Origin: a bacterium
GTDB lineage: Bacteria; Latescibacterota; UBA2968
Direction: 5' to 3'
Assembly: GCA_027296045.1 (NCBI GenBank)
Contig: JAPUJS010000285.1
Span: 1-20,863 of the forward strand
DNA length: 20,863 nucleotides
The translations under genes were made by a program, and so were the position numbers. The notes under the pieces are model-generated. The model ran no database searches and was not told the DNA's origin. It was given only the letters and a program-made list of their open reading frames with translations. Below are positions 1 to 8,443 of this stretch, piece by piece (the first letter of the stretch is position 1; every line of letters begins with the position of its first letter).

Positions 1-831
1 CTCAATATTGTTGAAAACTTCGACCTGCCATCCCTCGGCTGCAACACCGCCGAAAGCATTCATCTGATGGTCGAAGCCAAAAAACTCGCCTTTGCCGATC
101 GGGAAGCCTACATGGCCGACCCCAATTTTGTAGACGTCCCGATCCAGGGTCTGCTATCAAAAGAATATGCCAAAGCACAGGCCAAACGCATCCACCTCCA
201 GCAAGCAGCGTTGGACATCCCCCCCGGTTTACCCGAATCCTTTGAAGACACCACCTGCTTCTGCGTTGCCGACAAAGAAGGGAACGCCGTCTGCCAGCTC
301 CAGAGCATCCAATCCGGCTGGGGATCCAGCCTGGTTGCAGGAGAGACCGGCATTTTGCTCAACAATCGAATGACGTACTGGCACCTCGAAGAAGGCCACC
401 CCAACTGCCTGATGCCCGGCAAACGGGTCCGCCATACCATGAACCCCGTGATCGTTACCAAAGACGACAAACCTATCCTCATCTGCGGCACACCGGGTGC
501 CGATACACAGGTCCAAACCAATTTGCAACTCGTCACCCATATCCTGGAATTTGGCATGACGCCCCAGGAAGCGGTCGAGGCTCCGCGGTGGCGTTCGCTT
601 CAAAACCCGATGGAATCCACAGTACCTCATACCTGTGAAGACGTACTCCAGCTGGAAGGCCGGTTTCCAGAAGAGGTACAACAAGGTCTCGCCGAAAAGG
701 GACACGACCTCCGCATCCTTTCCGACTGGGGTGGCCCCGGAAGCGCCCAGGCGATTCAAATCAATCCAGAAACCGGCGCTTTATCAGGCGGTTCCGATCC
801 CAGACGGGACGGCTATGCAATTGCGTTTTAA
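1..831 (+). CDS. Gamma-glutamyltransferase-like protein, 3' part (5' end outside window)
   Basis: The reading frame is open from base 1, so the gene starts upstream of the window; 276 codons are visible. It is an Ntn-hydrolase of the gamma-glutamyltransferase family, which matures by autocleavage before a Thr that becomes the nucleophile. That Thr is at 250-252 in the motif DTTCFCVAD (the family usually has TTH). About 193 residues follow it, the normal size of the small subunit. Further family marks are GWGSSLVAGETGILLNN, a PGKR segment, GTPGADTQVQ and EAVEAPRW. The block QSIQSGWGS places it in the GGT-like subgroup rather than with classical E. coli GGT, and the oxyanion Ser-Ser pair of classical enzymes is His-Thr here (RHTMNP). 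Substrate may therefore be a gamma-glutamyl compound or another amide. The end at a TAA is followed at once by a terminator. Family assignment is firm; the substrate is unknown. Confidence 0.9.
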   Translation, partial: LNIVENFDLPSLGCNTAESIHLMVEAKKLAFADREAYMADPNFVDVPIQGLLSKEYAKAQAKRIHLQQAALDIPPGLPESFEDTTCFCVADKEGNAVCQLQSIQSGWGSSLVAGETGILLNNRMTYWHLEEGHPNCLMPGKRVRHTMNPVIVTKDDKPILICGTPGADTQVQTNLQLVTHILEFGMTPQEAVEAPRWRSLQNPMESTVPHTCEDVLQLEGRFPEEVQQGLAEKGHDLRILSDWGGPGSAQAIQINPETGALSGGSDPRRDGYAIAF

Positions 832-851
832 CCCCCGGCCACTTTGTCCAT

Positions 852-891
852 AAAAAAACCGTAAAGCGGATCTTTGCTTTACGGTTTTTTT
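852..891. terminator. Bidirectional rho-independent terminator
   Basis: A perfect 16-bp inverted repeat pairs 852-867 (AAAAAAACCGTAAAGC) with 876-891 (GCTTTACGGTTTTTTT) around an 8-base loop. The stem core is CCGTAAAGC/GCTTTACGG, flanked by an A-run on one side and a T-run on the other, so it ends with a U-tract whichever strand is transcribed. It lies between two convergent genes, 20 bases after the GGT-like stop and 32 bases after the malate synthase stop. Confidence 0.9.
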
Positions 892-923
892 AATCGCACA
901 GGATTTATCCTGCAAAATGGCCC

Positions 924-3086
924 CTACCCTTTTGCCTTCACCTCACGCCGACGTGCATGCAGGACCTTCTCGGTATACCCATTCGGTTCTTCCCGTCCCC
1001 TAAACACCAGGTCCAGAGCAGCCTGAAAAGCAATGCTGCTGTCAAAGTCAGGGGCCATATTCCGATAGGCCGGATCACCGCTGTTCTGTCGATCCACCAC
1101 ACTGGCGATCTTCTCAAACGTTTCGCGCACCTGCTGCTCGGCCACAATCCCGTGGTGGAGCCAACTGGCTATATGCTGGCTGGAAATCCGAAGAGTCGCC
1201 CGGTCTTCCATCAACCCCACATCGTTGATATCCGGCACTTTGGAACACCCAACCCCCTGATCCACCCAGCGAACCACATATCCCAAAATCCCCTGCGCGT
1301 TGTTGTCCAGTTCGTTTTGAATCTCCTCAGCAGTGAGTTCCCGATCCAACAAAGGCGGCGTCAGAATAGCGTCCAGATTTGCACGCCCCCGATTCGCCAG
1401 TTCATCCAGCCGACCGGATACTTGCACCTGATGATAGTGCATCGCATGAAGCGTCGCCGCCGTAGGAGAGGGCACCCAGGCCGTGGTCGCCCCGGCCAGC
1501 GGATGGCCCTGTTTGGTCTCCAACATCTCCCGCATCAGATCCGGCATCGCCCACATCCCCTTCCCGATCTGAGCGCGTCCCGGGAGCCCTACCTCGATCC
1601 CCACATCCACATTCCAGTCCTCGTAGGCCCCCAACCAGGGCTGATTCCGAATCTCCACTTTGGGCAATACCGGCCCGGCTTCCAAACATGTGTGGATCTC
1701 ATCTCCTGTCCGATCCAAAAATCCCGTGTTGATAAACACCACCCGCCGACTGGCCCCGCGAATGGCCTCCTTCAGGTTCACCGTCGTGCGGCGTTCCTCA
1801 TCCATAATGCCAATCTTCACGGTTTCCGGTTCCAGCCCCAGCACCTCTTCCACCCGACCAAACAATTCCACGGTTGCGGCCACTTCTTCAGGCCCGTGAC
1901 ACTTGGGCTTCACAATATAAATACTTCCTGTCCGGCTGTTTCGCACCCTCCCATTGTCTTTTAAATCGTGCATCGCAGCCAACGAAGTCACCATGGCATC
2001 CAAAAACCCTTCTGGGATCTCTTCTCCGTCTGCCGTGGTAACCGCATCGGTATACATGTGAATGCCCACATTCCGCACCAGCAACAAGCTCCTGCCCGGC
2101 AACGAAAAAGAGTCGCCATGGGGGGCTGTAAAGGTTCGATCCGGGTTCAAACGCCGGGTCATCGTCTGCCCGTTTTTCTCAAAAGTCGCCTCCAGATCCC
2201 CCTTCATAATCCCCGTCCAGTTTCGATACACCCGCACTTTGTCTTCGGCATCCACAGCCGATACCGAATCCTCGCAGTCCTGAATCGTGGTCACGGCCGA
2301 CTCCAGGACCACATCTTTCACCCCGGCCGGGTGTGTGCTGCCCACCGGATGGTTTCGATCGATCAGGATCTCAATGTGCAACCCGTTGTGCTTCAAAAGC
2401 AGGCTGGAGAGTTCCCCATCTGTTTCCACATAGCCTGCAAACTGCTGTGGATCGGCCAGCCCCACCTCGTTTCCATCCTGAAGGGTCGCCACCAGGGCTT
2501 CTTCTTGACGCGAAAATTGTGTCACCTCCGAATACGATCCCTGCGACAGGCCCACAGCCTGGTCCAGAAAAGACTCGGTTTCAGCAACCACCTTTTGTCC
2601 ACGCACCGGGTTATACGCCGACCCTTTCTCTGCCCCATCGTCTTCGGGAATCACATTCGTACCATAAAACGCGTCATACAAACTGCCCCATCGGGCATTG
2701 GTCGCATTCAATGCATACCGGGCATTATTTACCGGCACCACCAGTTGGGGACCGGCCGTGAGAGCGATTTCTGAATCTACATTTGCCGTGGTCGCCTGAA
2801 AGTGGTCCCCTTCATCCACCAAATAGCCGATCTCCTTTAGAAACGCCCTGTACTCCGCCGGGTCGATGGCCTGTCCTTTCCGCTCTCTATACCAGGCATC
2901 CACCTTTGCCTGAACCTCATCTCGCCGGGCTAGAAGCGCCCGATTTTTTGGCCCCAGGTCCCGAACAATCTCACCCAATCCACTCCAGAAAGCGTCGGGA
3001 TCAACCCCTGTACCAGGTGCAATTTCATCTTTAACCAGCGCATACAGCTCTTCATCAATGTTCAACCCACCAATTTCAGCCGCCAT
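924..3086 (-). CDS. glcB: Malate synthase G
   Basis: Full-length 720-residue malate synthase of the G type (E. coli GlcB is of similar length). It condenses glyoxylate with acetyl-CoA to malate in the cytoplasm, using Mg2+. Visible catalytic elements are Arg338 in SLLLVRNVG, the metal-ligand Glu in GIMDEERRT (about 430), Asp458 in GFLDRTGDE, and the catalytic Asp628 in LMEDRATLR, followed by ISSQH. The TIM barrel core runs from about residue 260 to 590, with the G-type insert upstream and the helical C-terminal plug at the end. The ATG at 3086 is preceded by a strong AAAGGAGAG ribosome-binding site. A 220-base gap with a candidate promoter separates it from the upstream isomerase gene, so it may be a separate transcript. 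No isocitrate lyase or glycolate oxidase is present in the window, so the source of glyoxylate is not shown. Confidence 0.97.
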   Translation of the reverse strand: MAAEIGGLNIDEELYALVKDEIAPGTGVDPDAFWSGLGEIVRDLGPKNRALLARRDEVQAKVDAWYRERKGQAIDPAEYRAFLKEIGYLVDEGDHFQATTANVDSEIALTAGPQLVVPVNNARYALNATNARWGSLYDAFYGTNVIPEDDGAEKGSAYNPVRGQKVVAETESFLDQAVGLSQGSYSEVTQFSRQEEALVATLQDGNEVGLADPQQFAGYVETDGELSSLLLKHNGLHIEILIDRNHPVGSTHPAGVKDVVLESAVTTIQDCEDSVSAVDAEDKVRVYRNWTGIMKGDLEATFEKNGQTMTRRLNPDRTFTAPHGDSFSLPGRSLLLVRNVGIHMYTDAVTTADGEEIPEGFLDAMVTSLAAMHDLKDNGRVRNSRTGSIYIVKPKCHGPEEVAATVELFGRVEEVLGLEPETVKIGIMDEERRTTVNLKEAIRGASRRVVFINTGFLDRTGDEIHTCLEAGPVLPKVEIRNQPWLGAYEDWNVDVGIEVGLPGRAQIGKGMWAMPDLMREMLETKQGHPLAGATTAWVPSPTAATLHAMHYHQVQVSGRLDELANRGRANLDAILTPPLLDRELTAEEIQNELDNNAQGILGYVVRWVDQGVGCSKVPDINDVGLMEDRATLRISSQHIASWLHHGIVAEQQVRETFEKIASVVDRQNSGDPAYRNMAPDFDSSIAFQAALDLVFRGREEPNGYTEKVLHARRREVKAKG

Positions 3087-3203
3087 AGAAACTCTCCTTT
3101 AAGCCATCTCCGGTGTCATCGCGCCCTCACCAAAAACCAGCGAGAACGTACTCCCCCGTGTCGATTGTGTGGCCGCGTCCATATAACAAAACCATTTGCT
3201 TTA

Positions 3204-3232
3204 AAATTAAGGGAGAAAAACACAGAGATCAA
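3204..3232 (-). promoter_or_regulatory. Candidate sigma70-type promoter for malate synthase
   Basis: On the minus strand TTGATC (3227-3232) and TAATTT (3204-3209) are 17 bases apart, in an A/T-rich stretch of the 220-base gap upstream of malate synthase. A run of nine Ts (minus strand) lies just upstream and could help end the preceding transcript, but I see no convincing stem before it. The boxes are only partial matches and the organism's sigma factor preference is unknown. Confidence 0.3.
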
Positions 3233-3306
3233 GAAAGATTGTTCCCCGATAAAAAAAAACTCTGGATCTGTCACAGCAGCCCCCTTGGTTCGTCGCACCA
3301 TCCAAT

Positions 3307-4101
3307 CTAAAGATCCCGCCACGTTTCAAACCATTTCTGATACCCCGTCTCCACCGGCTCGATATTGCCCACTTCAAACTCCAGCGCATAGTCCCGGTCA
3401 TATCCAAGCCCTTCCACCTGCTCCCACACCCAGCCCACATCGATCACGCCGTCGCCCAACATCGTGCGTTCCCACTTCCCCTCGGCATTATAGTTTCCAT
3501 CCTTGATGTGCACATGCACAATATGATCTTTGAAGACCTCAAAAGCGGGCTTGTACTCCACACCGGCTTGCATCAAATTGCAGGGCTCGTATAAAATACC
3601 GAAATACTTCGACCCCACTTTTTCCGAGATTTCCAAACACGCTTCCGGGTCCCCGGAAATCTCCGTCCCGTGATTTTCGATCCCCATATACACACCCAGC
3701 TTCTCCGCCAACTCCGCCGATTCTTTGAAATAGGGCACCAGACCATCCAGCACGGCACGCTTCCCATTGCCGGGTGTCACGCGGATGGATTTGGCACCAA
3801 ATTCCTTCGCCACCTCCAGCGTCTTACGCATCTCATCCATCGCCGCATCCCGTTCTTCCTGGGTCTCGGCGGAAAAATCACGCCCGCAATACGCCCCAAT
3901 ATTGGCCACCTGCAAATCGTAGGTCTCACACACCCGGTGCAACTCGTCCAGACGATATTCCGGATCGGTCACCGAAAAATGCGGCATCCGTGCCAACAAA
4001 TCCACCTTCTTAAACCCCGCTTCTGCAATCACCTGAAACGTATAACCCAGATCCGTCTCTTTGAGCGGAAACGTACACGCGGAAACCCGTGATATATCCA
4101 T
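3307..4101 (-). CDS. Sugar phosphate isomerase/epimerase family TIM-barrel protein
   Basis: 264-residue xylose-isomerase-like TIM barrel (AP endonuclease 2 superfamily). These enzymes use a divalent metal to isomerise or epimerise ketoses, inositols or related hydroxy-carbonyl compounds in the cytoplasm. The expected metal and active-site positions are visible: Glu142 in GIENHG, Glu172 in LYEPCN (the usual Asp is Glu), His196/His198 in HVHIKD, and Glu241/Glu243 in ALEFE, plus GDGVIDV near residue 216. Start ATG at 4101 has an AGGAGG site five bases upstream. It follows the DUF3604 gene by 46 bases and is probably the last gene of that operon. It is clearly different from the two isomerases at 14795-15631 and 17665-18489, which keep a His-x-His in place of the Glu142 motif. 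Substrate unknown. Confidence 0.9.
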   Translation of the reverse strand: MDISRVSACTFPLKETDLGYTFQVIAEAGFKKVDLLARMPHFSVTDPEYRLDELHRVCETYDLQVANIGAYCGRDFSAETQEERDAAMDEMRKTLEVAKEFGAKSIRVTPGNGKRAVLDGLVPYFKESAELAEKLGVYMGIENHGTEISGDPEACLEISEKVGSKYFGILYEPCNLMQAGVEYKPAFEVFKDHIVHVHIKDGNYNAEGKWERTMLGDGVIDVGWVWEQVEGLGYDRDYALEFEVGNIEPVETGYQKWFETWRDL

Positions 4102-4147
4102 CTAATCCTCCTGACAACTACCCTCTCGTGGATTGTCATTTCTTCTG

Positions 4148-6358
4148 CTACGGTGCTACCCAGTCCACATAAATGGGGCTTGACCACGCCATTTCCATAT
4201 CCGATTGCACCACCCGAACATAATACGGGTTGATCCCTGGCTTTGGAGAAGAATCGGTGAAATCAAAAGCGACCTCTCCTGCCTCCCGTTCTTCTGGTGC
4301 CAGCGACACCGTAACCCGCCGGTTCAATTGGCCAATTTCCATCGTGACAGGACCGGCTTCCAGATCCTTCAAACTCACATGGAATCCCACCTTCTCGGCA
4401 GGCGCATACGTCATCCGCCTGGGTGGATTGATCCCCCGATCGCCGTATTTTGGACCCGCAATCACCGTCGTATCCACCACCAATTCCACCTCCGCATCGC
4501 CCTCACCGCCCAGATCCAGAATCATCCCGCTTCGATATCCGCAAGAAATAGCATACCACTTCAGCCCCCCTTCATCTGCATCATACACCCGGCATCTGGG
4601 GCTGTCAAAGCGGATCTTCTCCACCCCGTTGATCGGACGTCCGTTCACCCGAAGCTGCCCCTCCCAGATCACACCCGAATAACTGGTCTTTCGGCTCGCC
4701 CCTTCCCAGAGAATCCGCACCCGATTTCGATTGGCCCCCCGTTCAACTGGATGGCTGTAAACCAGGTCCAACCCGCGATACATCTCGACCGATTCAAAAG
4801 CTGCAGTGCCGGCAACAAATGCCGAAATACACGGGTGATGTCGGGTCGTAAATTCCTCGCCCATCCAATGGCCTTCACATTCAGTGTGCATCAAAATACG
4901 CGCCCCGGTGGTCGCATAGATCCGCCGCGCCGTATACGCCGATAAAATATCTGAAATCGTCAACGCAGGCGCATAAACCGCCGCCAGCCCGGCCTTGGCA
5001 TATCGCCGGGGCTGAAACCCGGGTGTATCGCCACCCGGCCGGGCGTTGTGGCTGTCGCTGCCCCCGAAAAAACCCATCTTATAATTGCGCTCCAGGGTCT
5101 CCTGAAGAATCCACTCAAAGGTCCCGTGATCCGACGTCACCTCCACAGCCGGTTCCAGGGCCGGATCGTGAAATTGCAAATCCGAATGCTCGCCGCCCAC
5201 ATGTGCTGTAATCACCACATCCTGGTTCCGATAGGCCTCATACACATCTGTAATATGGGTCAAATCTGTATCTTCGTCCGACTTATCGGCCAACCCCTGA
5301 TGCCCCGAACGCCGGATCGGCTGATCGTGACGCCGAAAATACACATTGTGATGTCCACCCCGTTCTGTCCCTGCCGACCATTCAAACCCTGGCAATGCCA
5401 CAAACTGTCCCGGTTGATCCCATGCCCGTTCGGCCTCCTGCTGCACCGCCCAATCCTGTTTGGTCAGGATGTGATCGTTGCGCTGGTACCCTGCAAAACC
5501 AATGGCTGCCACATCCCGCGCATACCGGAAAAAATCCTGTATCTTTTGCGCATCCGCCACCTGTCCGCCGTGGGAATCGCCCCAGTAGAGCGTGTAGACA
5601 TCCTCCCCTTTCCGACACCACATTGGATTGCTTTCCGCCTGTAGCCCTGCCGCCTGATCTTCGGCCGACAGCCGATGCACGCCTTCTTCGCTTACGCGGC
5701 ACCCTTCCATCCAGCGAACCCCCTGATCCGCTTTGCTAAACGTCAGGGCTTGCTCGGGCACCTGAACCGTCCCCCCCTCCAGATTTACGGTTCCCCGATA
5801 CGCCATGGCCGGATTCCCCCAGGCATCTTCTGCCTTGACCTGGATTCGAAAATCTTGATCTGTAGACACCGTGGAAGGCACATTGACCACCAGTTTCATC
5901 GCCTCACCCCCCACAATGCTTACAAACGGCGGATCGGGCAGCGTCACCCGATTGCCATTTCCTTCCACGTCAACATCCACCCAGCAATAGTGCCGGGCCT
6001 CCATAAATGTCTGCGACCGAAACCCCGGCCCTCCCTGACTTCGATCGCCATAGGTCACCACCACCTGCTCGCCGGGTTGGAGCGCCCGACCGTTTACAAT
6101 CAACACAATGGAAAGCAAACTTTGCACCAACACCCCCACACGCGCCTCGATCGGTGCCTGGACTGTCAAATAATCTTCCCCGGCCGGATCGTCCATCTGC
6201 GGCATGGCCCGGTCGGAGTCCGCCTCCGTATAAATCCGGATCGTCCCGCCTCTTGCAACCCCCTTTTCCCCAACTGTGTAGGTCACCGTCCAGGTTCCGT
6301 AGCTGCCGGCAATCACATCGTCTCTCGGATGGAGGGTTAGTTCACCGTATTCAGACAT
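4148..6358 (-). CDS. DUF3604-family (PHP-like metal-dependent hydrolase fold) protein
   Basis: 736 residues from the ATG at 6358. This start is preferred over an upstream in-frame ATG (6466) because GGGAGG sits just before it and because the longer form would run back through the end of the preceding gene. Residues 1-250 look like two beta-rich domains. The DUF3604 core follows, with YWGDSHGG (258-265), PGFEWS (323-328), GGHHNVYF (334-341), ITAHVGG (383-389), GSDSHNARPG (433-442) and RRIYATTGARI (478-488). His and Asp residues of these motifs fit a PHP-type polynuclear metal site. The C-terminal 200 residues are again beta-rich. No signal peptide or membrane segment is seen, so it is probably cytoplasmic. 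The gene begins 10 bases after the membrane-protein gene, implying co-transcription. Substrate unknown; a phosphoesterase or other hydrolase is plausible from the fold. Confidence 0.85.
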   Translation of the reverse strand: MSEYGELTLHPRDDVIAGSYGTWTVTYTVGEKGVARGGTIRIYTEADSDRAMPQMDDPAGEDYLTVQAPIEARVGVLVQSLLSIVLIVNGRALQPGEQVVVTYGDRSQGGPGFRSQTFMEARHYCWVDVDVEGNGNRVTLPDPPFVSIVGGEAMKLVVNVPSTVSTDQDFRIQVKAEDAWGNPAMAYRGTVNLEGGTVQVPEQALTFSKADQGVRWMEGCRVSEEGVHRLSAEDQAAGLQAESNPMWCRKGEDVYTLYWGDSHGGQVADAQKIQDFFRYARDVAAIGFAGYQRNDHILTKQDWAVQQEAERAWDQPGQFVALPGFEWSAGTERGGHHNVYFRRHDQPIRRSGHQGLADKSDEDTDLTHITDVYEAYRNQDVVITAHVGGEHSDLQFHDPALEPAVEVTSDHGTFEWILQETLERNYKMGFFGGSDSHNARPGGDTPGFQPRRYAKAGLAAVYAPALTISDILSAYTARRIYATTGARILMHTECEGHWMGEEFTTRHHPCISAFVAGTAAFESVEMYRGLDLVYSHPVERGANRNRVRILWEGASRKTSYSGVIWEGQLRVNGRPINGVEKIRFDSPRCRVYDADEGGLKWYAISCGYRSGMILDLGGEGDAEVELVVDTTVIAGPKYGDRGINPPRRMTYAPAEKVGFHVSLKDLEAGPVTMEIGQLNRRVTVSLAPEEREAGEVAFDFTDSSPKPGINPYYVRVVQSDMEMAWSSPIYVDWVAP

Positions 6359-6371
6359 ATTTCCTCCCTTA
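6351..6371 (-). repeat. Repeated gene-junction sequence, copy 1 (after membrane protein 1)
   Basis: The stop of membrane-protein copy 1, the ribosome-binding site and the first codons of the DUF3604 gene read TAAGGGAGGAAATATGTCTGA on the minus strand. The block after copy 2 (8421-8443) is the same except for two extra As and one G/A change, then the two diverge. The match across a non-coding stretch and into the next start codon marks one end of the duplicated unit. Confidence 0.7.
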
Positions 6372-8321
6372 CCAACCGTGCACAAAATGCCCCTGGTCCG
6401 GAAACCAGATCGCATCAATAATACTGGAAAAGGCAATCCCGAACAGATAGCCCACAATCGCCCCATACCAGAATGGAAGCGATCGGCGATAGAGCTTCAC
6501 GCCCCCAAAGCGCAGGACCACCACTTTGACCAGCCAGACCAGAAACAGACCAAACGCATACTGGCGCGGCCGAAACGCCAGTGCGACCGGATGAAACGGC
6601 CACCAGGAAAATCGGTTGCGCAAATACATCAAAAACCCTGCCTGTGCAAACCCGAGGGTCCAGACCCCAAACTTCTGAGGATCAAACACCGTGATCTTGC
6701 TGCCCTCAATATACGGCACGCGACTGGTCAGAGCGTCCATAGGCCAGGGAACCATCAGGCCATTCAATCCACCTTCCACATAACAGCGATTCAAATAGAA
6801 TCCTCCGGCGCTGATATACCCCACCAGATAGGCCAGAGGCACCATACCCCAGATCCAGGGGTGGCGTGTCAAACTCTGCCCCAGCATACGAAAAATATGC
6901 GGCATCGCCGCCAGGGCCGTCGTTCGGCTGGACGCACCCAGGAACACGTTCCTGTTAATCAGCGTCATCATAGCCTGCGACCCTTCCGTTAGATGCGTCG
7001 TTCCCACCACCGTATTCATCAGAGCCACACCCTTGCCTCCCGCCGGACTCAGAAACGTAAACCCGGTTGCGGCCGCATACTTGGCGATCCCGAAATAACA
7101 GAAAAACATCAAAATCATCTGCCCAACCACGGCCCCAAACGTCATCCCCACCGACATCATCCAGCCCCCAAGACCCACCGAGGAAAGCACCAGCCCCAGC
7201 CAGGCCGTTCGGTAGGTCACCGGCACGCCATCGTCTTCCTCGGGCCTGATAAACGCTTTTTGAATGGTCTCCTTTAAATGTTCCCGGGCAACCCACAGCG
7301 ACCAGAGTACCAGGCACACCAACGCCCCGTGCATCTCCAGCATCATGATCTCACCCGCCTTGGAGGGTTGCCCCTCCAGGCCCACCGTAAATCCAGTTCT
7401 GTTCAGCATGCCAGTCTTGAAAATGTTAACCAGATCATAAAACCACACACTGAACAGCATATCCACGGGACACAGATATGCCAGCCCCATCAACAAAGGT
7501 TGGATCCGGACATAAAAAGGCGGATAATACAACCCCAGGCTGATCGCCTTGGTGTGGTAGTGGTCAAATACCGTAATCCGGGGCAGCGCCAGCTGAAAAT
7601 AACCGATGATATTCCAGCAGATCACCCCGGCCACACTGGCAAACCCGATCCAGAAAATCTTATCCTTGAAGACCGTTGGCACACGCCCCTCGTCCGCGCC
7701 TTCCAGAAGGGCAACCGGAAACTGAGACATGGGAAATACCAGGCGCTCTTTCTCCTCCCACTGCTTGTAAAACAACACGCTCCCGAAAAACCCCGCCATC
7801 AGCGCCGTAATACATCCTACAAACCACCAGAAAAAGGGTTGTGCCCACATCATCCACGGAATAGCGTCCCCTTTTCGCAGCCCGGTGTAGACCTGCCGGA
7901 CAATATCCAGATGCGCGTCCAGGAACAGCCAGTCCGGCAAAAAGGGGAGGACCACCTCCCGCAGACGATTCTCAGGAGAGGCATAGAATTCGGGCGAGGG
8001 AATCAAGCTCACCGCATAAAAACCCCAGCCAACCGCAGGCAAATTGCCGATGATCCACAGCATTGAAAAAATGGTCAGCAATTCAATTCTGGACAGTGCA
8101 AACCGGGGTGCAAATCGATTCAATACAACATTAAACCCCACCCAGATCACAAACGGAATTAGGGCCGCCACCGGCAAATAGCTCTTGACCAGGTTGGTGG
8201 CAAAATAGCTCATGTAAAGTGTTGCCGCGACAATGGTGACAACACCCAGTACAATCGCCTTGAAGGTGATCTTTTCCGGGACAGTCGCGGTTTCTCGGGC
8301 AGATTCAAAGGATGCGGCCAC
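6369..8321 (-). CDS. Polytopic membrane protein, DUF6785/DUF6784 type (copy 1)
   Basis: 650 residues with about 13 hydrophobic segments, the first near residues 20-45 and the last ending just before IDAIWFPDQGHF. I recognise it as the DUF6785/DUF6784 type, which I recall as large transporter-like membrane proteins of unknown substrate; transport is inference. Conserved stretches shared with copy 2 include FATNLVKSYLP, PEFYASPENRLREVV, FGSVLFYKQW, LVFPMSQF and TGFTFL. An ATG at 8342 is in frame, but the GTG at 8321 is the likelier start: it aligns with the start of copy 2 (VAASFES against VATSFES), has GAGG six bases upstream, and avoids overlap with the oxidoreductase-tail remnant. The DUF3604 gene follows by 10 bases. 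Codon use is less G+C-rich than copy 2: 29 of 60 bases are G or C at 6391-6450, against 40 of 60 in the matching stretch 8461-8520. Confidence 0.85.
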   Translation of the reverse strand: MAASFESARETATVPEKITFKAIVLGVVTIVAATLYMSYFATNLVKSYLPVAALIPFVIWVGFNVVLNRFAPRFALSRIELLTIFSMLWIIGNLPAVGWGFYAVSLIPSPEFYASPENRLREVVLPFLPDWLFLDAHLDIVRQVYTGLRKGDAIPWMMWAQPFFWWFVGCITALMAGFFGSVLFYKQWEEKERLVFPMSQFPVALLEGADEGRVPTVFKDKIFWIGFASVAGVICWNIIGYFQLALPRITVFDHYHTKAISLGLYYPPFYVRIQPLLMGLAYLCPVDMLFSVWFYDLVNIFKTGMLNRTGFTVGLEGQPSKAGEIMMLEMHGALVCLVLWSLWVAREHLKETIQKAFIRPEEDDGVPVTYRTAWLGLVLSSVGLGGWMMSVGMTFGAVVGQMILMFFCYFGIAKYAAATGFTFLSPAGGKGVALMNTVVGTTHLTEGSQAMMTLINRNVFLGASSRTTALAAMPHIFRMLGQSLTRHPWIWGMVPLAYLVGYISAGGFYLNRCYVEGGLNGLMVPWPMDALTSRVPYIEGSKITVFDPQKFGVWTLGFAQAGFLMYLRNRFSWWPFHPVALAFRPRQYAFGLFLVWLVKVVVLRFGGVKLYRRSLPFWYGAIVGYLFGIAFSSIIDAIWFPDQGHFVHGW

Positions 8322-8323
8322 AA

Positions 8324-8428
8324 TTACCTCATCATTCCCCATTCCACAGGGCTTGGGCCAGAATCCTCTCGACCACTTCCATTGTTTTCACACAATCCCA
8401 AAACGGCTTGGATCTCGCTATCAGACAT
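8324..8428 (-). CDS. Possible 34-residue leader ORF over the duplication junction
   Basis: After membrane-protein copy 2 stops, the sequence TAAGGGAG, a short A-run and ATGTCTGA recurs, almost as it occurs before the DUF3604 gene. From this ATG a 34-codon frame (MSDSEIQAVLGL at its start) runs across the oxidoreductase-tail remnant in a shifted frame and stops two bases before the GTG of copy 1. It has a good ribosome-binding site and could couple translation of copy 1 to copy 2. The peptide is chimeric and probably has no function of its own. It is offered as a translated leader, not as a known gene. Confidence 0.25.
   Translation of the reverse strand: MSDSEIQAVLGLCENNGSGREDSGPSPVEWGMMR
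8332..8424 (-). pseudogene. Orphan C-terminal tail of an oxidoreductase (remnant A)
   Basis: The minus strand reads, without a start of its own, LIARSKPFWDC followed by VKTMEVVER and ILAQALWNGE and then TGA. This looks like the last 30 residues of a Gfo/Idh/MocA-type oxidoreductase. The rest of the gene is missing. Nearly the same tail lies upstream of membrane-protein copy 2 (10433-10522). The stop codon is 10 bases before the GTG of copy 1, as expected if the lost gene was the operon neighbour of the membrane protein. Gfo/Idh/MocA identity is inferred from a short tail and is moderate. Confidence 0.55.
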
Positions 8429-8443
8429 ATTTTTTCTCCCTTA
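8421..8443 (-). repeat. Repeated gene-junction sequence, copy 2 (after membrane protein 2)
   Basis: On the minus strand the stop TAA of membrane-protein copy 2 is followed by GGGAG, an A-run and ATATGTCTGA. This matches 6351-6371, where the same sequence opens the DUF3604 gene. Here no DUF3604 gene follows: the sequence passes within about ten bases into the oxidoreductase-tail remnant. This is therefore the likely junction of the tandem duplication. Confidence 0.65.

Noticed and set aside
3116..3322. 68-codon minus-strand frame in the gap before malate synthase
   Set aside because: It overlaps the end of the isomerase gene, has no ribosome-binding site and has an unlikely composition; the stretch is better explained as a promoter region.
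4112..4138. Inverted repeat TGACAA/TTGTCA between the DUF3604 and isomerase genes
   Set aside because: The stem is only six bases with a 15-base loop and no T-run, so it is weak as a terminator and could occur by chance.
8340..8342. ATG start for membrane-protein copy 1 giving 657 residues
   Set aside because: The GTG at 8321 aligns with the copy 2 start and has a better-placed ribosome-binding site; the upstream seven codons belong to the remnant region.
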